From Clostridiales bacterium Firm_14 (lineage in GTDB: Bacteria; Bacillota; Clostridia; Saccharofermentanales; Saccharofermentanaceae), in assembly GCA_001604135.1 (NCBI GenBank), contig LVAT01000006.1, positions 181,379-245,378 on the forward strand: a stretch of 64,000 nucleotides of DNA. Reading direction: 5' to 3'. The translations under genes were made by a program, and so were the position numbers. Positions 1-8,026 of the stretch are shown here, piece after piece (the first letter of the stretch is position 1; each line of letters begins with the position of its first letter). The notes under the pieces are model-generated. The model made no database searches and was not told the origin of the DNA. It saw only the letters and a program-made list of their open reading frames with translations.

Positions 1-411
1 GAGCTCACCTAAAGTAACCAAAAGGCTGTTTGCCTGATAGATGAGGCCTATCAAGGCGAGCACGATCAGTATGAATACAACGATGTTTAAGATTACATAG
101 ACGGTTATCGATGTTTTGGTGTAAGTGGACTTTTTCTTGCCCGGCTTGATCTTCGTGGCGTCCTTGTCGAAGGCCTTTGATATAGGTTTTGCGATAAGGA
201 CTGAAGTCTTCGAGAGCAGGAATCCGATAAGGAACGGAACCAGAATAACGACAACTATCTTGCCTGCGTATGCGAGGCCGGCAATGATCGCGACCATAAG
301 GATGAACTTGAGCATCGACATGACGGATGCTCTGTCCCTCTCATATCGTTCAGTGTCGCTTAATGTCTTAGCTTTGGACTTATCTTCCATTTTTACTTTG
401 TTATCTCCCAT
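1..411 (-). CDS. AI-2E-family transporter, N-terminal part (cut by window edge)
   Basis: The minus-strand frame opens at an ATG at 411 and stays open for 137 codons to the window edge, so only the N-terminus is present. A charged cytoplasmic head of about 30 residues (MGDNKVKMEDKSKAK...) is followed by a hydrophobic pair that ends in PFLIGFLLSKTSVLIAKPIS, a lysine-rich loop (KPGKKKSTYTK) and a further membrane segment. The helix plus PF(L/I)xGFLLS pattern is typical of the start of the AI-2E/YtvI permease family, which are polytopic inner-membrane proteins. It is the last visible gene of a minus-strand run with the two genes to its right, 39 bases after the previous stop. The family call rests on this N-terminal pattern only. 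Confidence 0.6.
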   Translation of the reverse strand, partial: MGDNKVKMEDKSKAKTLSDTERYERDRASVMSMLKFILMVAIIAGLAYAGKIVVVILVPFLIGFLLSKTSVLIAKPISKAFDKDATKIKPGKKKSTYTKTSITVYVILNIVVFILIVLALIGLIYQANSLLVTLGEL

Positions 412-450
412 ATTATTCCCCTTTTTTCTTCCCCAGATAATTGATGTTTC

Positions 451-1461
451 TTATAATCGTACACCCTTCGACAGCAAAATCCAGAAGACCGTCAGGATCA
501 TAATGCCCAAAACGAACGTCAGGTTGAAGCCGGAGAATACACTTTCTGACCTCGTGCCTTCAGCCTCTTCGAACTTCTTGCCGTCTCCGTAAATGTCTGC
601 ACTGTATGCGAAATGGAACTCGCCCAGTGTCTTCCTGAAAAATGCTATGAGTATTACCGCTACGACGATCGCCGGGATCGACGCGAAATAGAACGTGCTC
701 GGAATGTCGCTGTAGACTCTGACAGTCGTAAGGTCGACCTCATAAACCACGTTCTCGATGAGGATGCCTGTGATCCGTGCGCCCAGGAGCGTGAGGATCG
801 GTCCGTAGATGTTCTCGGTGTGGTTTCTTACGACGCAGAGCCACCATCCGATGATCAGGATCGCGAAGATATCGAGAAAATCGAATGAGAAGACCGCGAA
901 GAATATCGGAATCAATAAGAATGCCCACTTCCTGTTCTTCTCAGAAAATCCCTGCCATACGGCGCCCAGGAAGAACAAGGAGAAGCCGAATGCCGGAATT
1001 ACCGTGTCTATCAGGATCTCCAAGAGCAGTGTCTGGCCGGACATATCATCAACGTGATAGAAAACAGCCGGAAAAACGACCGAACCGCCGAATCTGAGCC
1101 AGAGTGCAGCGGTAATATTGTGGATCGATGATTTCAGAAGGAAAACAGGCGCTCCTGACAGAAATGACAGGACGAGTGCGCCGATTCCGGTGTAGTGGCC
1201 GGTAATGCAGAGCCCGCCTTTCTCGGCGAGAAGCACGGAGGGCGCAACGAATGCGAACATCACGATAACGATGACGATTACCGCACAGCCGATGAGTGAT
1301 GTCGACGAGAACTCGAAAGCGCCCGAGAACATGAGTTTTAAGAGCAAAAGTGCAAAGCCCATGCCGACAGAACCGAAAAATACCGGATATCCCCAGTTAT
1401 AATGCTTTGGGAATCTGAATGCGTTAACTATATGATTTCCCACGGACTTTAAGAAATCCAT
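451..1461 (-). CDS. polytopic membrane protein, unknown function
   Basis: A 336-residue protein with about nine or ten hydrophobic segments and a short hydrophilic stretch before the last one. I do not recognise the family. The ATG at 1461 is chosen because its T is the first base of the upstream prepilin-peptidase stop codon (TGATG overlap), which indicates translational coupling; a longer reading to 1542 would run inside that gene. It begins MDFLKSVGNHIVNAF and has NWGYPVF before the first membrane helix. Its linkage to a prepilin peptidase suggests an envelope role, but nothing in the sequence fixes the substrate or activity. Confidence 0.75.
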   Translation of the reverse strand: MDFLKSVGNHIVNAFRFPKHYNWGYPVFFGSVGMGFALLLLKLMFSGAFEFSSTSLIGCAVIVIVIVMFAFVAPSVLLAEKGGLCITGHYTGIGALVLSFLSGAPVFLLKSSIHNITAALWLRFGGSVVFPAVFYHVDDMSGQTLLLEILIDTVIPAFGFSLFFLGAVWQGFSEKNRKWAFLLIPIFFAVFSFDFLDIFAILIIGWWLCVVRNHTENIYGPILTLLGARITGILIENVVYEVDLTTVRVYSDIPSTFYFASIPAIVVAVILIAFFRKTLGEFHFAYSADIYGDGKKFEEAEGTRSESVFSGFNLTFVLGIMILTVFWILLSKGVRL

Positions 1462-2348
1462 CAGAAATAAACTCCAAACAACATCATTGTCATGAACATC
1501 TTCTCGAAGAAGAACGGTTCCATTACGACGAAGACAGCACATCCGAGAGCGAGGAAAGGTCCGAATGCCAGATAATCAGGGTCTTCTGCGAAGTGGATCT
1601 TCGCCTTCTCCCTCTGGATCTTAAGCTTCTCCTCACGCGGGTCGTCGGCTTCAGCGATCCTCTTCTTCTCAGCGCTGATCCTCTTGATCTTCCTTACGAG
1701 CAACGGGATCGCGAAGAACAGTGCACCAAATATGGCAACATAGATAAGAACTACGAGGCCGTAGCATCCTGTGATGAGACCCGTTGCCAGAAGGAGCCAG
1801 ACATCGCCCATTCCCATGCCTTCCTTGCCGAGGAAAGTGATCGACAAAGAGCCTATAAGCCAGATAAAACCGCCTCCGACAAGGGCTGCGATAACCTTAT
1901 TGAGGAGCGGTATCCACCATTGAACGTCGGGAGTAAACCATACGGAGCCCTCGAAAAAATCGGCGAGCACCGACAAAATGCCGCATGCGCCGATATAGAT
2001 CGTAAACTGGTCGGGAATGATCCTGTTAAGCTTATCAGCCATCATTACCAGCATAAGTGCCGGAATTACAAGGAGAATGACGGCCAGATGCATGGGCTTG
2101 AAATTATAGATATAGTCCATTCGGCAGAAATAGATGGCTAAGCAGTAACTCGCTGCGCAGAAAACAGCAGCAATAAGGCCTTCGGGGAAAGGTCTCATTC
2201 TCTTTGAGGGCCTGTATTTAGGATCCTCAGGCGTAACGCCGTAATCCTGAAGCCATTTATCGGGAATGATCCCGAACAAATATGTGATAAGCGCGCCTGC
2301 AACCACTCCGGCCACAACGGCTAAAACGTACCAGATTGCTATATTCAT
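1461..2348 (-). CDS. type IV prepilin peptidase (A24 family)
   Basis: A 295-residue membrane protein that would cleave, and in some members methylate, type IV prepilin-like signal peptides at the cytoplasmic membrane. Two aspartate motifs are visible: the region MADKLNRIIPDQFT in the first half and the family hallmark GxGD (GKEGMGMGDVWLLLA) in the second. About seven or eight hydrophobic helices surround them, with a charged loop (KRISAEKKRIAEADDPREEK) near the C-terminus. The N-terminal zinc-binding cysteine pairs of classical PilD are absent, as in short forms. The ATG at 2348 (MNIAIWYVLAV) begins directly with a membrane helix; the alternative GTG at 2417 adds 23 residues with no family character. 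No pilin genes lie in this window, so its substrate is unknown. Confidence 0.8.
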   Translation of the reverse strand: MNIAIWYVLAVVAGVVAGALITYLFGIIPDKWLQDYGVTPEDPKYRPSKRMRPFPEGLIAAVFCAASYCLAIYFCRMDYIYNFKPMHLAVILLVIPALMLVMMADKLNRIIPDQFTIYIGACGILSVLADFFEGSVWFTPDVQWWIPLLNKVIAALVGGGFIWLIGSLSITFLGKEGMGMGDVWLLLATGLITGCYGLVVLIYVAIFGALFFAIPLLVRKIKRISAEKKRIAEADDPREEKLKIQREKAKIHFAEDPDYLAFGPFLALGCAVFVVMEPFFFEKMFMTMMLFGVYF

Positions 2349-2570
2349 AATCAGTAGAAGTTTAATATACCGTAAGGAAAAATACAAATGCGGACACCCC
2401 TTCCGGGGCAGATTCACGCAATAATCACACGAAGTTCAGAACTTCTGTAAAAAATCAGTAAATTTCGGTGATTTTTGTTCGTTTTTAGTGGTATCCGTTG
2501 TCAAAAAAACACGCGTGAATACTGGTTTTCGAACCCTTTTTGGCTAAAAACACGAACTTGTTTTAAAAAA

Positions 2571-2599
2571 TTGCGCGCACCCAACGATAAAGTTATAAT
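2571..2599 (+). promoter_or_regulatory. probable sigma-A promoter of glgP
   Basis: TTGCGC at 2571-2576 and TATAAT at 2594-2599 are separated by 17 bases, 29 bases before the first ribosome-binding site of the glycogen phosphorylase leader. The -10 box is a perfect consensus and the -35 box is partial. Confidence 0.55.
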
Positions 2600-2627
2600 C
2601 AAACGTAATTATTTTGGAGGTAAGTAG

Positions 2628-2642
2628 ATGTCTTTGGGGTAA
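2628..2642 (+). other. four-codon leader mini-ORF upstream of glgP
   Basis: A strong ribosome-binding site (TTGGAGG at 2614-2620) sits 7 bases before ATG TCT TTG GGG TAA at 2628-2642. The real glgP start at 2666 has only a weak, poorly spaced GAGAGG before it. The strong site therefore appears to serve a minimal peptide (MSLG) that ends 23 bases before glgP. It could be a coupling or attenuation leader, or chance. Confidence 0.35.
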
Positions 2643-2665
2643 GAGAGGCATCGAAGACTTGGACA

Positions 2666-5047
2666 ATGGCAACAGTTACAGCAAAAGCGCTTGAACAGAT
2701 GATGCAGGCCCACGTCAGGGCTGAAACGGGCTTAAGCCTTGAGCAGGCAACACCCCGCGATTACTGGACAGCGCTCTCGAAGAGCATCGTTGAGATCATC
2801 GCAGAGAACTGGATGGCAACGAGACACAAGTACAATCAGGGCCGTCAGGCTCACTACTTCTCAGCCGAATTCCTCGAAGGCCGCTCAATGCTCAACAATC
2901 TCGTAAACCTGGGTATTTACGATCAGGCAAAGGACGCGCTCGCTTCTTTCGGCTTGGATATCACAGATATTCTCGAGCAGGAAACAGACCCCGCATTGGG
3001 TAACGGCGGTCTGGGACGTCTCGCAGCATGCTTCCTCGATTCATGCGCAACACTCAATCTTCCTGTTACAGGCTACGGAATCCTCTATCGTTACGGTCTT
3101 TTCAGACAGGCAATCGAGAACGGCTTCCAGAATGAGTATCCTGACTCCTGGATGGAGCACGGATATCCCTTCATCCTCCCCAGATACGACCGCAAGGTTA
3201 AGGTTCACTACTCAGACATCGACGTCTGGGCTATTCCCTGCGACCTCCCTATCACAGGTTACGGCACAAAGAACGTAAACCTCTTGAGGCTTTGGAAGGC
3301 TGAGCCCGCACAGGAGTTCAACTTCAACCTCTTCAACTCACAGAGATTCGACGACGCCGTTATCGAGAGAAACCGCGTCCAGGACATCTGGAGAGTCCTC
3401 TATCCGAACGACACTTCTTACGACGGAAAGGTTCTCCGTGTAAGACAGCAGTACTTCTTCGTTTCCGCATCCTTGCAGGACATCATCTACAGATATAAGA
3501 AGGTTCACGGCGACGATCTCCACGATTTCGCCAAGTACAACACGATCCAGCTCAACGACACACACCCTGTTGTAGCTATCCCTGAGCTCATGAGACTCCT
3601 CGTTGACGAGAACGGCATCGAGTGGACAGAGGCATGGGAGATCGTTAAGGCAACATTCGCATACACAAACCACACGATCATGGCAGAGGCACTCGAGAAG
3701 TGGGATATCTCCATCTTCCGTTTCCTCTTCCCCCGTATTTTCGAGATCATCGAAGGCATCAACAACCAATTCCGTGCACAGATGTACGAAGCAGGCCTCT
3801 ATTCCGAGCTCATCGACCGCATGTCTCCTCTGGCTGACGGCAAGATCCACATGGCTTGGATGGCAATCTACGGTTCACACTCCGTAAACGGCGTTGCTGC
3901 CCTCCACACAGACATCCTGAAGAACGAGACACTCAAGGACTGGTACAACATCTATCCTGAGAAGTTCTCCAACAAGACAAACGGCGTTACACCCCGCAGA
4001 TGGCTCCGTTCCTGCGATCCTGAGCTCGCTAACCTCATCACTGACCTCCTCGGCAGCGATAAGTGGGTAACGAACCTTGATCTCTTGAAGGATCTCGAGA
4101 AGTATAAGGACGATGACAAGATCATGAAGAAGTTCATCGCCATCAAGAAGGCTAACAAGAAGCATCTTTCCGAGTACCTCGAAAAGACAAAGGGCATCAA
4201 ACTCAACCCCAACTCCTGCTTCGACGTACAGATCAAGCGTCTCCACGAATATAAGAGACAGCTCTTGAACGCCCTCTATGCTCTCAACCTTTACGACAGA
4301 CTTAAGGAAAATCCGAAGCTCGACATGCCTCCGGTAACCATCCTCTTCGCTGCAAAGGCTGCTCCGGGCTACTTCAGAGCTAAGGCAATCATCAAGTTCA
4401 TCAACGAGATTGCCAAGCTCATCGACTCCGATCCTGCAATGAAGAACCGTCTGAAGGTCGTATTCGTTGAGAACTACAACGTTTCCGTCGGTGAGAAGAT
4501 GTTCCCCGCAGCAGACGTTTCCGAGCAGATCTCCACAGCAGGTCTTGAGGCTTCCGGTACAGGCAACATGAAGTTCATGATGAATGGTGCCGTAACCCTC
4601 GGTACATTGGACGGCGCTAACGTTGAGATCGCTGAGTGCGTAGGCGACGACAACATCTACATCTTCGGCTGCCGCTCACAGGATATGGCCGCTACAAAGG
4701 CTTACTACAACCCGAAGTGGCAGTACGAGAACATCCCCGGTCTCAAGAAGTGCTTAGACCGCCTTGTTGACGGCTCCTTCAACGACGAAGGCACAGGCAT
4801 GTTCAATGACCTCTTCAACGGCCTCATCTACGGCTCCAACTGGCAGCCCGGCGATCCTTACTACGTATTAGGCGACTTCGACGACTACAGAAAGCAGCGC
4901 GACCGCCTCTACAAGGACTACCAGGACAACCTCGAGTGGGCAAGAAAGTGCTGGGTCAACATCTGCAACTCCGGCAAGTTCTCCTCCGACCGTACGATCA
5001 AGGAGTACGCTTCCGGCATCTGGAAGATCAAGCCTCAGAAGATCTGA
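2666..5047 (+). CDS. glgP: glycogen/starch/alpha-glucan phosphorylase
   Basis: A 793-residue GT35 enzyme that phosphorolyses alpha-1,4-glucans to glucose 1-phosphate in the cytoplasm. The N-terminal part carries DPALGNGGLGRLAACFLDS and TGYGILYRYG, both family signatures. The C-terminal part carries EASGTGNMKFMMNGA, whose lysine (about residue 636) binds pyridoxal phosphate, followed by LGTLDGANVEI. Length matches bacterial GlgP/MalP (about 750-850). It is transcribed alone, with its own promoter candidate and a strong terminator after it, and its codon use (CTC, AAG, GAC rich) resembles the neighbouring housekeeping genes. GlgP and MalP cannot be told apart from sequence alone. Confidence 0.95.
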   Translation: MATVTAKALEQMMQAHVRAETGLSLEQATPRDYWTALSKSIVEIIAENWMATRHKYNQGRQAHYFSAEFLEGRSMLNNLVNLGIYDQAKDALASFGLDITDILEQETDPALGNGGLGRLAACFLDSCATLNLPVTGYGILYRYGLFRQAIENGFQNEYPDSWMEHGYPFILPRYDRKVKVHYSDIDVWAIPCDLPITGYGTKNVNLLRLWKAEPAQEFNFNLFNSQRFDDAVIERNRVQDIWRVLYPNDTSYDGKVLRVRQQYFFVSASLQDIIYRYKKVHGDDLHDFAKYNTIQLNDTHPVVAIPELMRLLVDENGIEWTEAWEIVKATFAYTNHTIMAEALEKWDISIFRFLFPRIFEIIEGINNQFRAQMYEAGLYSELIDRMSPLADGKIHMAWMAIYGSHSVNGVAALHTDILKNETLKDWYNIYPEKFSNKTNGVTPRRWLRSCDPELANLITDLLGSDKWVTNLDLLKDLEKYKDDDKIMKKFIAIKKANKKHLSEYLEKTKGIKLNPNSCFDVQIKRLHEYKRQLLNALYALNLYDRLKENPKLDMPPVTILFAAKAAPGYFRAKAIIKFINEIAKLIDSDPAMKNRLKVVFVENYNVSVGEKMFPAADVSEQISTAGLEASGTGNMKFMMNGAVTLGTLDGANVEIAECVGDDNIYIFGCRSQDMAATKAYYNPKWQYENIPGLKKCLDRLVDGSFNDEGTGMFNDLFNGLIYGSNWQPGDPYYVLGDFDDYRKQRDRLYKDYQDNLEWARKCWVNICNSGKFSSDRTIKEYASGIWKIKPQKI

Positions 5048-5073
5048 TTTATCGTTTTTTCGAAAACTGACAG

Positions 5074-5104
5074 GCCGCTCCTTCACAGGGGCGGCTTTTT
5101 TGTG
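5074..5104 (+). terminator. Rho-independent terminator of glgP
   Basis: GCCGCTCC at 5074-5081 pairs with GGGGCGGC ending at 5095 around a short loop and is followed by a run of T. It lies 27 bases after the glgP stop. Confidence 0.85.
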
Positions 5105-5398
5105 TGATAGAGGGTGTTTTTGTTGCTTGCGGGCAGCCTTTTAGTGAACGACTGAAACAGTGACTGATTTTGAGTCATTTTCATCCCTAAAATGCCGAAC
5201 AGAATCAACCCCAACCCAAGACCGCTGATTTTTCCAGAAAAAAGTCCGACTATATCGGACAAAAATCTGGAATTTTGGGGTCAGAGGATAAAAATTCCAA
5301 AATAGTTCCGACTATATCGGACTTTTTTCTGGAATTTTGACGCGTAGGAGCCGCACCGCACCCCAAATTCCTCAATTTTCCTTAAAGTATTATAAATA
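5105..5398. other. intergenic stretch with a paired palindromic repeat
   Basis: About 300 bases between the glgP terminator and the next promoter hold no credible gene. The main structure is two copies of the palindrome TCCGACTATATCGGAC (5245-5260 and 5308-5323), each flanked by a variant of TCTGGAATTTTG or its complement. The outer arms (CCAGAAAAAAGTCCGA at 5234 and TCGGACTTTTTTCTGG ending 5332) are also inverted, so the 99-bp unit is a near-dyad. Confidence 0.6.
5234..5334. repeat. inverted repeat unit built on TCCGA-CTATA-TCGGA
   Basis: Two small palindromes 63 bases apart lie inside larger inverted arms. The form is that of a REP/MITE-like chromosomal repeat or a two-site operator. Because both copies lie close upstream of the zinc-ribbon/guaB promoter, a regulatory role is possible but unproven. 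Confidence 0.6.
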
Positions 5399-5428
5399 AT
5401 GACAATTCGCCGCAAATTGTTGTATAAT
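5399..5428 (+). promoter_or_regulatory. probable promoter of the zinc-ribbon/guaB run
   Basis: ATGACA at 5399-5404 and TATAAT at 5423-5428 are 18 bases apart, and the start codon of the zinc-ribbon gene follows 32 bases later. This is the only good promoter seen upstream of the four-gene run ending in lysS. Confidence 0.55.
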
Positions 5429-5459
5429 CTTCTTTAAATCTTTTAAGGAGGAACTTAAT

Positions 5460-5936
5460 ATGCCCATTTTCCAGGATCAAAAGGGAAAGAACATTTCCAA
5501 CTTCCAGAAGATGATCGATGAGAAGAAGAATACGATACGCAAGTATTATGACGAGATCGGACATCTGTATTATGGACAGTACAAGGACGTAAACGTTGAT
5601 ATGACAAAGGATATCAATGCCAGATGCGAATCCATCTCCAACCTTTATATCGAGATTGAAGACCTCAATGTTAAGATCCTCCGTGAGAGAGGACTGAAGA
5701 AGTGCGCAGTTTGCGGTACGGAGAATAACCTTTCCAACGCTTTCTGCTTCAAGTGCGGTGCCAGATTCGATGACGCAGATGCAGTTCCGGCTGACGTTAT
5801 CGCTCCTCCGAACGCTTCTGCTACCCCCTCTCGTCAAGAGCCTAAGCCCGCTGCTATAGCTGCACCCGCTGCAGCTGAACCCGCTACCAACGCAGCTGAG
5901 GCACCTGCAGTAACAGAAGAATCCAAGGAGGAGTAA
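5460..5936 (+). CDS. coiled-coil/zinc-ribbon protein, unknown function
   Basis: A 158-residue protein with three parts. Residues 1-75 are charged and helical (heptad-like), residues about 80-101 form a zinc ribbon (CAVCG...FCFKCG), and the rest is a low-complexity Ala/Pro tail. An AAGGAGG site precedes the ATG by 8 bases. It is 8 bases upstream of guaB and clearly co-transcribed. Such small zinc-ribbon proteins are common in Clostridia and have no assigned role; the tail could be a flexible linker or interaction region. Confidence 0.8.
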   Translation: MPIFQDQKGKNISNFQKMIDEKKNTIRKYYDEIGHLYYGQYKDVNVDMTKDINARCESISNLYIEIEDLNVKILRERGLKKCAVCGTENNLSNAFCFKCGARFDDADAVPADVIAPPNASATPSRQEPKPAAIAAPAAAEPATNAAEAPAVTEESKEE

Positions 5937-5944
5937 GGAGTAAC

Positions 5945-7453
5945 ATGGCAAAGATTTTCGAAGAAGAGTCAAGAACATTTTCGGAGTACCTCTTGGTACC
6001 CAATCTCACAACAGAGAAGAACACACCTGATCAGGTAGACCTGTCCGCACCTATCGCCAAGTATAAGAAGGGCCAGGAAGAGTCACGCCTTAAGATCAAT
6101 ATCCCTATGGTATCTGCAGTAATGCAGGCTGTATCTGACGACGGTATGGCAATCGCGCTCGCAAGATGCGGCGGTCTGTCATTTATCTTCCAGTCACAGT
6201 CCATCGAGTCTCAGTGCGCAATGATCCGCCGCGTTAAGAAGTACAAGGCAGGCATCGTTGAGTCCGACTCCAACCTCTCTCCTGAGGACACTCTTGAGAA
6301 GGTTATCGAACTGCACGAGAAAACAGGCCACGGCACAGCAGCTGTTACAGAAGACGGCACGGCTGAGGGCAAGCTCTTAGGTCTCGTTACAACTCGTGAC
6401 TACCGTGTTTCCAGACTCTCACTTGATACCAAGGTCAAAGAGTTCATGACTCCTATCGAAAAGCTCGTTACTGCACCTGAGGGCACATCCCTTAAGGAAG
6501 CTAACGACATCATCTGGGACAACAAGATCAACCAGCTCCCTATCGTAAATTCCGAAGGAAGACTCGTTGGTCTCGTTTTCCGTAAGGACTACGAATTCCA
6601 CAAGGCTAACCCCTATGAGCTCCTGGACTCCGAGAAGAAGCTCATCGTAGGTGCCGGAATCAATACAAGAGATTATCAGGAGCGTATCCCTGCCCTTCTC
6701 GAGGCAGGCGCTGACGTTCTCTGCTTAGACTCCTCCGACGGTTTCTCCGTATGGCAGGAAAGAGCACTCAAGTGGTGCAAGGAAAATTATCCTGACGCCA
6801 TCATCGGCGCAGGCAACGTAGTTGATGCTGAGGGATTCAGATTCTTGGCTGACTGCGGCGCAGACTTCATCAAGATCGGTATCGGCGGCGGTTCCATCTG
6901 CATCACACGTGAGCAGAAGGGTATCGGCTGCGGCCAGGCTTCCGCTGTACTCGCTGTTGCTAAGGCACGTGACGAGTACTTCAAGGAGACAGGTTATTAC
7001 ATTCCTCTCTGCTCTGACGGCGGTATCGTTCATGACTACCACATGGCATTGGCTCTCGCTATGGGCGCTGATTTCATGATGCTCGGACGTTATTTCGCAA
7101 GATTCGACGAATCCCCTACGAGAAAGCTCCTTGTAGGCGGTACATATGTTAAAGAGTATTGGGGCGAAGGCTCCAACCGTGCGCGCAACTGGCAGCGTTA
7201 CGATGACGGCGGAAAGGGCGGCAAGATGGCCTTCGAGGAAGGCGTTGACTCTTACGTTCCTTATGCCGGCAACCTCAAGGACGGCCTGGACGTATCCCTT
7301 GCAAAGGTTAAGGCAACAATGTGCTCCTGCGGCTCCTCTTCCATCGAAGAGTTCCAGCAGAAGGCACGCCTCGTAGTCGTATCCTCCACATCCATCATCG
7401 AGGGCGGCGCACACGACGTTATCCAGAAGGAAAACGACAGAACAGCGAGATAA
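5945..7453 (+). CDS. guaB: IMP dehydrogenase
   Basis: A 502-residue cytoplasmic enzyme that oxidises IMP to XMP with NAD+, the committed step of guanine nucleotide synthesis. The TIM-barrel substrate loop [20 protein letters not shown] contains the catalytic cysteine (C319). Residues about 105-230 are an inserted CBS pair ([29 protein letters not shown]), normally the nucleotide-sensing regulatory module. The downstream [26 protein letters not shown] is the phosphate-binding part. Its start follows an AAGGAGGAGTAAGGAG stretch. The gene sits between the zinc-ribbon gene and greA, in housekeeping codon use. Confidence 0.95.
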   Translation: MAKIFEEESRTFSEYLLVPNLTTEKNTPDQVDLSAPIAKYKKGQEESRLKINIPMVSAVMQAVSDDGMAIALARCGGLSFIFQSQSIESQCAMIRRVKKYKAGIVESDSNLSPEDTLEKVIELHEKTGHGTAAVTEDGTAEGKLLGLVTTRDYRVSRLSLDTKVKEFMTPIEKLVTAPEGTSLKEANDIIWDNKINQLPIVNSEGRLVGLVFRKDYEFHKANPYELLDSEKKLIVGAGINTRDYQERIPALLEAGADVLCLDSSDGFSVWQERALKWCKENYPDAIIGAGNVVDAEGFRFLADCGADFIKIGIGGGSICITREQKGIGCGQASAVLAVAKARDEYFKETGYYIPLCSDGGIVHDYHMALALAMGADFMMLGRYFARFDESPTRKLLVGGTYVKEYWGEGSNRARNWQRYDDGGKGGKMAFEEGVDSYVPYAGNLKDGLDVSLAKVKATMCSCGSSSIEEFQQKARLVVVSSTSIIEGGAHDVIQKENDRTAR

Positions 7454-7495
7454 TTTTCGAAGAATAAACGATATCCAAACAAAAGGAGACATAAC

Positions 7496-7978
7496 ATGGC
7501 TGACGAAATCATCAAGAAGCAGATTACCAAGGAAGGTTACGACGAATTACAGAATGAGCTTTCCGAGCGTAAGACCAAGAAGAGAAGCGAGATCGCCGCA
7601 AGAATCGAAGATGCTAAGGCACAGGGCGACCTTTCAGAGAATTCCGAGTACGATGAAGCGAGAGCCGAGCAGGCTGAGAACGAATCACGTATCGAAGAGC
7701 TCGAAGCTATCCTCAAGGCTGTTGAAGTTGTTGACGATTCCAACCTTTCCACAGATAAGGTTTCTCTGGGTTCCACAGTAACCCTCCAGAACACTGCAAC
7801 AAAGCAGGAATACAAGTACAAGCTCGTTGGTGAGTCCGAGATTGACTTCAAGAAGAAGAGAATCTCTGAGAACTCTCCTGTAGGAAGAGCAATCTCCAAC
7901 CAGAAGAAGGGTAAGACAGTTTCTGTTTCCACACCTTCCGGCATCATCAAGTACAAGATCATCAAGATCGAGAAGTAA
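7496..7978 (+). CDS. greA: transcription elongation factor GreA
   Basis: A 160-residue factor that enters the RNA polymerase secondary channel and stimulates cleavage of backtracked transcripts. The N-terminal coiled coil with GDLSENSEYDEARAEQ is the family signature and carries the acidic tip residues. The C-terminal globular half shows the typical end SPVGRAISNQKKGKTVSVSTPSG. Length is normal. A GGAGA site is placed well before ATG 7496. It lies 42 bases after guaB and 48 before lysS, the same greA-lysS order seen in many Firmicutes. Confidence 0.95.
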   Translation: MADEIIKKQITKEGYDELQNELSERKTKKRSEIAARIEDAKAQGDLSENSEYDEARAEQAENESRIEELEAILKAVEVVDDSNLSTDKVSLGSTVTLQNTATKQEYKYKLVGESEIDFKKKRISENSPVGRAISNQKKGKTVSVSTPSGIIKYKIIKIEK

Positions 7979-8026
7979 GCTTGTAATCTAATATTTCGAA
8001 AACAATAACTAGAACAGAGAGTAACT

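Noticed and set aside
1461..2417. Extended start of the prepilin peptidase at GTG 2417
   Set aside because: The extra residues show no family match; ATG 2348 begins directly with the first membrane helix.
3338..3850. Long minus-strand reading frame inside glgP
   Set aside because: Codon bias of glgP leaves the opposite strand open; it has no ribosome site and glgP is unambiguous there.
6725..7492. 255-residue minus-strand frame inside guaB
   Set aside because: Shadow of guaB codon use; Cys/Leu/Val-rich composition is unlike a real protein.
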